Of a stretch of 6,854 nucleotides of DNA, positions 1 to 5,244 are shown piece by piece. Location of the stretch: NCBI GenBank assembly GCA_021775275.1, contig JAJFIE010000518.1, forward strand, positions 1 to 6,854. Direction: 5' to 3'. This stretch comes from Rhodospirillales bacterium (GTDB taxonomy: Bacteria > Pseudomonadota > Alphaproteobacteria > Rhodospirillales > Casp-alpha2). Each line of letters opens with the position of its first letter. Within the stretch, counting starts at the first letter, position 1. A program made the position numbers and the translations under genes. Under the pieces are notes generated by a model. That model had not been told where the DNA came from and made no database searches. It saw only the letters and a list, made by a program, of their open reading frames with translations.

Positions 1-756
1 GCATTGACCCGGTACTTCGCTGACGAGGGCATCAAAAGTATCAGCGGCATTGACTATGACCGGATCGAGAATAGCGGCGACAGAATTCAACTCCGTTTCA
101 AGGATGGCAGTACACCATCTGGCCTTGTCGCCGAGAAAGTACTGATCGCCACCGGCAGGGCCCCCAATATTGACGGCCTTAATCTTGCTGCCGCCGGTGT
201 TGAGCTGAATGGAAACGGCATCAAGATTGATGCGCAAATGCGGACGACACGGGAAGGCGTCTATGCCGCTGGCGACGTGACAGGCCATGATCAATTCGTC
301 TACATGGCCGCCTATGGCGCCAAGATAGCTGCGAAGAATGCACTCAATGGAAATTCGCTTGAATATGACAATTCGGCCATGCCTGCTGTTGTCTTCACCG
401 ACCCCCAGGCTGCCAGCGTCGGCCTGACTGAGGCGGAAGCACGTAATCGCGGGTTAGCCGTTAAAACCTCTATACTGCCGCTCGATAATGTACCGCGTGC
501 GCTCGCAGCCCGTGATACACGGGGTCTGATCAAATTGGTTGCCGACAGCAATACAGGGGGTCTCTTGGGCGCGCATATTCTTGCTCCTGAAGGGGCTGAC
601 AGTATTCAAACAGCGGCATTGGCGATAAAGACCAGCATGACCTATTCTGACCTGGCCAGCACGATCTTTCCATATCTCACGACCGTTGAGGGGCTTAAGC
701 TGGCTGCCCAGACATTCGACATGGATGTGAAAAAGTTGTCCTGCTGCGCCGGGTAG
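1..756 (+). CDS. merA: Mercuric reductase MerA, C-terminal part (5' end outside window)
   Basis: MerA is a cytoplasmic flavoprotein that reduces Hg(II) to volatile Hg(0) with NADPH. The frame is open from the first base, so only the last 251 codons are present. Counting from the codon at 4, the visible parts are the ATGRAPN motif (49-55) closing the NADPH-binding region, the FAD-binding segment with AAGD (88-91), and the dimerisation domain starting near PAVVFTDPQ (127-135). The C-terminus is diagnostic: FPYLTTVEGLK (222-232), with the Tyr thought to assist metal binding, and a terminal LSCCAG. Its vicinal Cys pair (247-248) hands Hg(II) to the active site of the partner subunit. Generic dihydrolipoamide dehydrogenases and glutathione reductases lack this tail. 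The active-site CxxxxC and any N-terminal HMA domain lie upstream of the window. No further mer gene follows, so merA looks like the last gene of its operon. Confidence 0.96.
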   Translation, partial: ALTRYFADEGIKSISGIDYDRIENSGDRIQLRFKDGSTPSGLVAEKVLIATGRAPNIDGLNLAAAGVELNGNGIKIDAQMRTTREGVYAAGDVTGHDQFVYMAAYGAKIAAKNALNGNSLEYDNSAMPAVVFTDPQAASVGLTEAEARNRGLAVKTSILPLDNVPRALAARDTRGLIKLVADSNTGGLLGAHILAPEGADSIQTAALAIKTSMTYSDLASTIFPYLTTVEGLKLAAQTFDMDVKKLSCCAG

Positions 757-1019
757 CAAACGGAAGTGAGGAGTTCATGTTGGTCGCCAGGTTAAGTGAT
801 TAACGGCTTCGGTCAGTGGTGGGTTCAATGGTCATAACAGAACGATGACGGCTTCTGGATGCGGCCGACATACGGATTTGCTTCATGCTTTCGGCGCGCA
901 GGGTTTTAAACTGAGCTGCAACCCGCCTTTCCGAAAAACCCAATTTTCCTACCGCCAAGGGACCATGGACGCCAATGAATTGCCGGGGATGACGGGCCGG
1001 AAGGATATGGCGGTGGGGA
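757..1019. other. Non-coding spacer between merA and the hsp20 promoter
   Basis: No recognisable gene lies here. Short open frames exist on both strands (for example 845-1057 plus and 800-1033 minus). Their translations match no family I know, and none has a convincing ribosome site. A small perfect dyad, GTTAA-GTGA-TTAAC, sits at 791-804. It is too short and lacks the T-run needed for a terminator. The stretch may hold the decayed end of the mer region, but no remnant could be identified. Confidence 0.5.
777..803 (+). other. Possible 8-codon micro-ORF behind merA
   Basis: ATG at 777 is preceded by GAGGAG at 768-773, a good Shine-Dalgarno match but with only 3 bases of spacing. The frame reads MLVARLSD and stops at 801-803. 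It begins 20 bases after the merA stop. It could be the start of a former downstream mer gene cut short by rearrangement, or simply chance. No function is proposed. Confidence 0.15.
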
Positions 1020-1033
1020 TTGATACCGATCAA
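1020..1033. promoter_or_regulatory. FNR/Anr/FixK-type operator, perfect palindrome
   Basis: The sequence TTGAT-ACCG-ATCAA matches the FNR-family consensus TTGAT-N4-ATCAA at every defined position. The palindrome extends one further base pair on each side (1019-1034). Its centre (1026.5) lies about 41 bases upstream of the start point inferred from the -10 element at 1055-1060. That is the spacing of class II FNR activation, in which the regulator covers the -35 region. FNR-type proteins sense oxygen through a 4Fe-4S cluster; some relatives (Dnr, FixK) respond to NO or to a sensor cascade. Which one acts here cannot be told from the window. Confidence 0.75.
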
Positions 1034-1054
1034 TGCGAAATTTCAGGAATTTGG

Positions 1055-1067
1055 TAGACTTGCAAGG
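1055..1067 (+). promoter_or_regulatory. Inferred -10 element and start point of hsp20
   Basis: TAGACT at 1055-1060 matches four of six positions of TATAAT. With the usual spacing, transcription would start at about 1067-1068, giving a leader of roughly 42 bases before the hsp20 ATG. No good -35 hexamer is present; the FNR-type box occupies that place, as expected of an activator-dependent promoter. Assignment is by spacing and motif only. Confidence 0.5.
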
Positions 1068-1098
1068 CTAGGGTCCATTGCTTTCATTACGAGTGAAT

Positions 1099-1103
1099 GG
1101 AGG
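1099..1103 (+). promoter_or_regulatory. Ribosome binding site of hsp20
   Basis: GGAGG lies 6 bases before the ATG at 1110. It decides the start: the in-frame codon at 1020 would begin inside the FNR-type operator and upstream of the inferred transcription start. Confidence 0.8.
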
Positions 1104-1109
1104 TATGTT

Positions 1110-1538
1110 ATGGTTGAAAAATCCGAAGTATCACCGACTCCATCCGATTGGTGGTCGCAGTTTTATTCGCCCGTGCGTCAGTTTGGCGAGAGGGTGGCTG
1201 ACTTCTTCTCGCCGAGTTCGGAAGCCGCGACAACAGACGATGCCTATGAGATTTCCGTCGAACTTCCCGGAGTGAGCGAGGATGAAATCACCGTTGAAGT
1301 TCATGATGGCAAACTCACGGTGACCGGTGAAAAGCGTGCGTCAATCGAGGAAAAGGGAAAGAACTATTATTTCTCTGAACGTATGTACGGCAGCTTCCGC
1401 CGGGCTTTCCGGCTTCCCGCCGATGCTGATGCGGAGAACGTTACCGCTACACACAAGGATGGCGTTCTGACCATTATGGTCAAGAAGCTTGCTCCCAGTA
1501 CGCCGACGCCGAAGAAAATCAAGGTATCACGGTCGTAA
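1110..1538 (+). CDS. Small heat-shock protein, Hsp20/alpha-crystallin family
   Basis: This is a 142-residue ATP-independent cytoplasmic holdase. Proteins of this family form oligomers that bind unfolding proteins and keep them available for refolding by DnaK/ClpB. A variable N-terminal arm (about 1-42), with aromatic residues in DWWSQFY, precedes the alpha-crystallin domain (about 43-126). Visible family signatures are ELPGV (51-55), FSERMYGSFRRAFRLP (88-103) and DGVLTIMVKK (117-126). The C-terminal tail KKIKV (135-139) supplies an I-x-V version of the I-x-I motif that docks onto neighbouring dimers. The length is usual for the family. The start at 1110 follows a strong ribosome site; the longer frame from 1020 adds 30 residues with no family similarity. 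The gene stands alone, with 353 bases before it and 211 after it. The promoter suggests induction by low oxygen rather than by the classical heat-shock sigma factor, for which no convincing site was seen. Confidence 0.94.
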   Translation: MVEKSEVSPTPSDWWSQFYSPVRQFGERVADFFSPSSEAATTDDAYEISVELPGVSEDEITVEVHDGKLTVTGEKRASIEEKGKNYYFSERMYGSFRRAFRLPADADAENVTATHKDGVLTIMVKKLAPSTPTPKKIKVSRS

Positions 1539-1749
1539 GTGTTGAATTTTGCAATAACGGAACCGGTACGACTGGACGGGACCCGGTGATTGTCATTACT
1601 CAACAACCGATCTGGCATTCTTAAACCCTCTCATCGTGCCGAGTTCAAATTCAGGCTGCGGGAATGGGTGGTATGTGCGCGGGTTTATTGGTAGATATCC
1701 CCGTGCTCAATAAATCCCGAGTTCAATAAATTAAGGAAATTACCCGGAA
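1539..1749. other. Spacer with nested imperfect inverted repeats after hsp20
   Basis: No gene is seen. Three short complementary arm pairs nest in order behind hsp20: TGTTGA/TCAACA (1540-1545, 1600-1605), CAAT/ATTG (1552-1555, 1589-1592) and ACCGG/CCGGT (1562-1566, 1583-1587). They could give the transcript a long imperfect 3' stem, but there is no T-run, so this is not a standard terminator. The promoter of the next gene should lie in the second half of the spacer. No strong sigma-70 hexamer pair was found there. Confidence 0.35.
1680..1731. repeat. Inverted and direct repeats upstream of the LtaS-like gene
   Basis: CGGGTTTATTG (1680-1690) is nearly complementary to CAATAAATCCCG (1708-1719), with one unpaired base and a 17-base loop. 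TCAATAAAT occurs twice as a direct repeat (1707-1715 and 1723-1731), 16 bases apart start to start. The cluster ends two bases before the AAGGAAA ribosome site (1733-1739). It may be an operator or a leader structure; the sequence alone does not decide. Confidence 0.35.
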
Positions 1750-3666
1750 ATGACGCGTGGAAGCAGACGGCTGCTGTGGGTTGCAGCGGGATTTTTCGTT
1801 GTCTCTATTTCGACACGAATTGGCCTGGCGATTTACAGCGGGGAATCGTTCAGCCTTGCAGAGTGGGCGAGTTTTATGAGCGTCGGGATTATCTTCGATC
1901 TCGCTGTGCTGCCGTTCTTCCTGCTGCCGTGGGCGTTGTATGACGCCATCCTGCCAAGTTTCGTCACCAATCATGAGACGCTGAACAGGTGGGAGACCGC
2001 GTGGGCGGCCCTGTGGGGGGCAGCGTTTCTCACCCTGTTTGTTGTCACCTCAGTATCCGAGTTCGTTTTCTGGGCCGAGTTCAACAACCGGTTTGACTTC
2101 ATCGCAGTGGATTATCTGGTCTATACCCACGAGGTCATTAACAATATCTGGGAGAGCTATCCCATCATTCTGTGGGTCTCGGGCGTTCTCGTTTTTTCTA
2201 TCTTTGCTTCGTGGATCAGTTGGCCGCGCGGAACGCACCAGCCCCGGCCCCGGTGGCTGGTTCGCTGGAGCCGTGCGGCCATGGTTGCTGTGGCGTTGCC
2301 CGTTGGCATGGGGCTTGTCGATCAGGAGATGGCCGAAAGCAGTCCAAACAGTTTTGTTCAACAGCTTTCCACCAACGGTTTTTTCGCCTTCGGCCATGCG
2401 TTCTGGAACAACGAACTGGATTACGACAAGTACTATCCGGGCCTCGGTGCCGAGAAGCTCAACGGCCAAATCCGCACATTGCTTGATCAACCCGGTACGA
2501 CATTTACGTCGTCGGAAGGCATTAACCGGGTGATCAGCCCCCGTCGTCCACAGCGGGATGTGAACGTTGTACTCATTTCGATCGAAAGTTTCTCGGCGAG
2601 TTATATGGGCAAGTTTGGCAACACCCAAAACATCAGCCCGGAACTGGACAAGCTGGCCGATCAGGGGCTTCTTTTCACCAACCTGTACGCCACGGGCACG
2701 CGGACGGTTCGCGGTCTGGAGGCGCTGTCAGTGGGGACCCCGCCGACACCCGGCCAGAGCATCGTGCGGCGGCCCAATAACGACAACCTGAAAACCCTTG
2801 GCGGTGAGTTGAAGAGCGCCGGCTGGGCGCCCTACTGGATCTATGGTGGGTATGGTTTCTTTGACAATATGAATGCCTATTTCGGTGGCAATGGCTACAA
2901 CGTCGTCGACCGGACGGATATCGATGAGGAAGGCTTGCCCATTCACCATGAAACCGTGTGGGGCGTTGCGGACGAGGACCTGTTTTCGCTGGCCTTCACC
3001 AGACTGGACCGTGAATATGAAGCGGGAAATCGGTTCTTCGCGCAGATCATGACCACATCCAACCACCGGCCTTATACCTTTCCCGAAGACCGCATCGACA
3101 TGCCGCAGAAGAAGCGCGAAAGCGTGGTCAAATATACCGACTGGGCCATCGGCGATTTTATCCGGCGCAGCGCCGAAAAGCCGTGGTTCGATAATACCGT
3201 GTTCGTGATTGTTTCGGATCACACGGCCAAGGCGGCCGGCAAGACCGACCTGCCGCCATCACGCTACCTGATCCCGATGATCTGGTATGCGCCCGGTATG
3301 ATCGAGCCCGGTATCATGGACCGCCTGATGAGCCAGATCGATATGGCCCCGACGCTATTGGGATGGTTGGGGGTCGAGTATCAGAGCCGCTTCTTTGGAT
3401 ACGACATGTTCAATCTGGAGCCGGGGCGGGAACGGGTATTCATCAGCACCTACCAGAAACTGGGCTACCTGAAGGGGGGCCGCTCGGTTGTGCTGGATGT
3501 GAACAAGGAGCCGGTTATTGGCGAGGGCCTGCCCTATACACAAGGCAGTCTTCCAGCCCAGTCGGATCAGGAACTGATTGACGAAGCCATCGCCTGGTAT
3601 CAGTCGGCCAGTCGCTATTTCCGGCTTGGTCTGCTAAAAGAGGACACCGTCGGCGCTGGGGGGTGA
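1750..3666 (+). CDS. LtaS-like membrane phosphoglycerol transferase / sulfatase-fold enzyme
   Basis: A 638-residue inner-membrane protein with a periplasmic alkaline-phosphatase-superfamily domain. The N-terminal part has about five hydrophobic segments (roughly 8-29, 42-67, 85-108, 137-157, 176-190), the layout of LtaS/OpgB-type enzymes. The catalytic domain (about 270-560) shows the metal-site ESF (Glu279), the presumed nucleophile Thr319 in GTRTVRG, NHRPY (438-442) with His439, and SDHT (489-492) with Asp490 and His491. These align in order with the Mn-binding Glu, Thr, Asp and His of Staphylococcus LtaS. LtaS moves glycerol phosphate from phosphatidylglycerol to lipoteichoic acid, and OpgB moves it to periplasmic glucans. 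As this host appears Gram-negative, a periplasmic glucan or other envelope polymer is the likelier acceptor, but that is inference. The start at 1750 has AAGGAAA at 1733-1739. The gene stands alone, with spacers of 211 and 265 bases. Confidence 0.88.
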   Translation: MTRGSRRLLWVAAGFFVVSISTRIGLAIYSGESFSLAEWASFMSVGIIFDLAVLPFFLLPWALYDAILPSFVTNHETLNRWETAWAALWGAAFLTLFVVTSVSEFVFWAEFNNRFDFIAVDYLVYTHEVINNIWESYPIILWVSGVLVFSIFASWISWPRGTHQPRPRWLVRWSRAAMVAVALPVGMGLVDQEMAESSPNSFVQQLSTNGFFAFGHAFWNNELDYDKYYPGLGAEKLNGQIRTLLDQPGTTFTSSEGINRVISPRRPQRDVNVVLISIESFSASYMGKFGNTQNISPELDKLADQGLLFTNLYATGTRTVRGLEALSVGTPPTPGQSIVRRPNNDNLKTLGGELKSAGWAPYWIYGGYGFFDNMNAYFGGNGYNVVDRTDIDEEGLPIHHETVWGVADEDLFSLAFTRLDREYEAGNRFFAQIMTTSNHRPYTFPEDRIDMPQKKRESVVKYTDWAIGDFIRRSAEKPWFDNTVFVIVSDHTAKAAGKTDLPPSRYLIPMIWYAPGMIEPGIMDRLMSQIDMAPTLLGWLGVEYQSRFFGYDMFNLEPGRERVFISTYQKLGYLKGGRSVVLDVNKEPVIGEGLPYTQGSLPAQSDQELIDEAIAWYQSASRYFRLGLLKEDTVGAGG

Positions 3667-3931
3667 GGAGGCTGTCCGCATTGACGATCCGGTGGCCGTG
3701 TTTCCATTGTTTTCGATTACGGCCAGATTTACTGACAATAACGTTGATGGGCGGGACGGGATTTTTTGACTCAAAACGGATGCGCGCGACAGGAAGATGA
3801 TCGTCGCGTGGCTGTCACTCGGCTGCCGTCTCATAATCGCCATATTTGGTTACATAATCGGCGCAACCCGGGGGCAAAGGCTGCCTGCCACCCATTTTCT
3901 GAACAAGTCCGCTTTCTGGATACGAGAGATA
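3667..3931. other. Spacer between the LtaS-like gene and the haem membrane protein
   Basis: No independent gene is supported. A TTGACG at 3681-3686 and a TTGACT at 3766-3771 resemble -35 elements, but neither has a good -10 at the right distance. A GC-rich run followed by six T residues (3751-3767) has no upstream complementary arm, so it is not a proper terminator. From 3797 onward the frame of the next gene is already open (see that entry for the start choice). Confidence 0.4.
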
Positions 3932-4696
3932 ATGACCGAAACAGTAAACAATTCACGCACACCTTCTAATCGCATGACCTTCGGATGGAAAACCCGACAT
4001 CTCGTTGTGCTCCTCGTTGCCGTTCTCGGCACCTACGCCTTCATGGAATCCCGCGCCCAATGGTCGGATATGCACCGCTGGAATCGCGCCGTAGGTGATA
4101 TGAGCGTGGTCCTGCTCGCGTTGTCTTTGACTATCGGGCCGATGGCCCGGCTTTTGCCGGTATTCCGGAACGCCATCCCCTGGCGGCGCGAACTGGGTAT
4201 CTATGGCGTTCTGCTTGCGGCGGTCCACACTGTGATCATCCTTGCGGGTTGGGTCGAATGGGACCTGGTCCGTCTCTTCGGATACGAAATTCACCCCCAA
4301 ACCGGTCTTTACGTCATGCTCAAGCACGGGTTTGGATTGGGCAATGTGATCGGCATCATCGCTCTGGTCTACGGCCTGGCCCTGGCGCTTACCTCCAACA
4401 ATTTGAGCCAGCGGCTGCTCAGTGGGCCTGTCTGGAAATTTCTACAGCAGTCCTCCTATGTGTTATGGATGGTGATCGTCATTCACACGGCATACTTCCT
4501 GTACCTGAATTTTCAGGACTTCCACAGGAGAGTGCCCGACCCGAACTGGGCGCAGATACCCTTTGCCGGGCTTGTCATGTTTGTTACGTTGCTACAGTTT
4601 CTGGCCTTCGTGAAGACGTGGAGAGCAAAACGGGGAACGGCGCGCGCGGTGTCCTCGTGGGAGCAAAAAACGGAAGCCGTGACGCCACAGGCCTGA
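3932..4696 (+). CDS. Ferric-reductase-like transmembrane haem protein (YedZ/MsrQ-type fold)
   Basis: A 254-residue integral membrane protein with about six helices (near 23-39, 53-75, 87-107, 134-153, 168-192, 209-228). It resembles the ferric-reductase-like domain that carries b-type haem and passes electrons across the membrane. Family marks are the WRRELGIYGVLLAAVH stretch (84-99), with His99 in helix 3, and SSYVLWMVIVIHTAYFLYL (174-192), with His185 in helix 5. Both are likely haem ligands, and His132 (LKHGFGLG) is a third candidate, as in MsrQ. There is no FAD or NAD(P)H domain, so it needs partner proteins. An MsrP-like methionine sulfoxide reductase is not visible next to it, so the name msrQ is not given. 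The start at 3932 follows GAGAGA (3924-3929). An in-frame ATG at 3797 would add 45 residues, partly hydrophobic but rich in ATA codons and with its ribosome site too close; it is less likely. The gene is followed after 8-32 bases by a CPVCNK membrane protein, suggesting one transcript. Confidence 0.83.
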   Translation: MTETVNNSRTPSNRMTFGWKTRHLVVLLVAVLGTYAFMESRAQWSDMHRWNRAVGDMSVVLLALSLTIGPMARLLPVFRNAIPWRRELGIYGVLLAAVHTVIILAGWVEWDLVRLFGYEIHPQTGLYVMLKHGFGLGNVIGIIALVYGLALALTSNNLSQRLLSGPVWKFLQQSSYVLWMVIVIHTAYFLYLNFQDFHRRVPDPNWAQIPFAGLVMFVTLLQFLAFVKTWRAKRGTARAVSSWEQKTEAVTPQA

Positions 4697-4728
4697 TTTG
4701 TGGTATGGCAAATGAATTCAAAGGAGCG

Positions 4729-5244
4729 ATGAAAGCCTTGGCCGTTATTCCGCACAGAAGCATCAGACAGTGGTCCGCTGGTATGGCGGTTGCCGTGGTG
4801 ACGTTTGTGGTGCTCGGCACGGTCGCCGCGCTCTGGGAGAATCCCTTGTTTATCAGGATGACGCCAGCGGGAGGCTGGGAGATCGGTCTGTTGGCGCTGC
4901 TGGCGTTGTTGAGCGGGGTCTATGTCGTCGTTCGTCGCCCGTTCTGTTCGAACAAGACCGTCGGGATCGGAGGCGTGCTCGGTTTTCTGGGCGTCGCCTG
5001 TCCGGTGTGCAACAAAATCCTGTTGCTGATTTTTGGCGGCGATCTGCTTCTCACCTATTTCGAGCCGATTCGGATTTACGTGACGATGCTCGGCGTGCTC
5101 ATTGCCGCATGGGCGGTTTATCATGAGTGGCGGCGGCAGTCGGAACCGGATCCGACGTTCCAAACTACGACACCCAACCCTGATCAGTATCCGATAGCGC
5201 AGCCATCCTTACGCGGATCGGAGCCGCCGGTGAGCACGCCCTGA
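4729..5244 (+). CDS. Small four-helix membrane protein with CPVCNK motif, function unknown
   Basis: A 171-residue protein with four hydrophobic segments (about 17-36, 50-68, 78-107, 114-134) and a hydrophilic tail (135-171). The third segment contains GVACPVCNK (88-96), a CxxC pair (Cys91, Cys94) inside or at the edge of the membrane. A second cysteine motif, FCSNK (72-76, Cys73), comes just before it, so C-(S)-N-K occurs twice. I recall similar uncharacterised bacterial membrane proteins with a CPVCNK core, but no established function. CxxC motifs serve thiol-disulfide exchange or soft-metal binding; either is possible here. The start is uncertain. ATG 4729 has AAAGGAG (4720-4726), but only 2 bases of spacing. 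ATG 4705 lies 8 bases after the preceding stop without a good ribosome site, and TTG 4738 has 11 bases of spacing. The frame is open much further upstream, but that part overlaps the haem-protein gene and reads as a shadow. The last 61 bases overlap the convergent gamma-glutamyltransferase gene. Confidence 0.78.
   Translation: MKALAVIPHRSIRQWSAGMAVAVVTFVVLGTVAALWENPLFIRMTPAGGWEIGLLALLALLSGVYVVVRRPFCSNKTVGIGGVLGFLGVACPVCNKILLLIFGGDLLLTYFEPIRIYVTMLGVLIAAWAVYHEWRRQSEPDPTFQTTTPNPDQYPIAQPSLRGSEPPVSTP

Noticed and set aside
800..1033. Open frame of 77 codons on the minus strand in the same spacer
   Set aside because: It starts at a TTG inside the FNR-type box, has no ribosome site and matches no protein family I know. 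A decayed gene cannot be excluded, but there is no positive support.
845..1057. Open frame of 70 codons on the plus strand between merA and hsp20
   Set aside because: No recognisable family, no good ribosome site, and its end runs through the FNR-type operator and the inferred -10 element.
1059..1090. Heat-shock sigma factor (RpoH-type) promoter for hsp20, from CTTGCA and CCATTG
   Set aside because: The gap between the two elements is only about 10 bases, too short for RpoH promoters, and the -10 match is poor.
1020..1109. 30-residue upstream extension of the Hsp20 protein
   Set aside because: Its start lies within the operator and upstream of the inferred transcription start; the ATG at 1110 has a strong ribosome site and gives the usual family length.
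2050..2628. Long antisense frame inside the LtaS-like gene, and similar antisense frames inside the GGT-like gene
   Set aside because: Composition is typical of shadow frames in GC-rich coding DNA, with no motifs; the opposite frames encode conserved enzymes.
3751..3767. Rho-independent terminator after the LtaS-like gene
   Set aside because: There is a T-run, but the preceding GC-rich run has no complementary arm to form a hairpin.
4249..4704. Upstream part of the long frame that contains the CPVCNK protein
   Set aside because: It overlaps the haem-protein gene in another frame and its translation is rich in Arg, His and Pro with no membrane character, as expected of a shadow frame.
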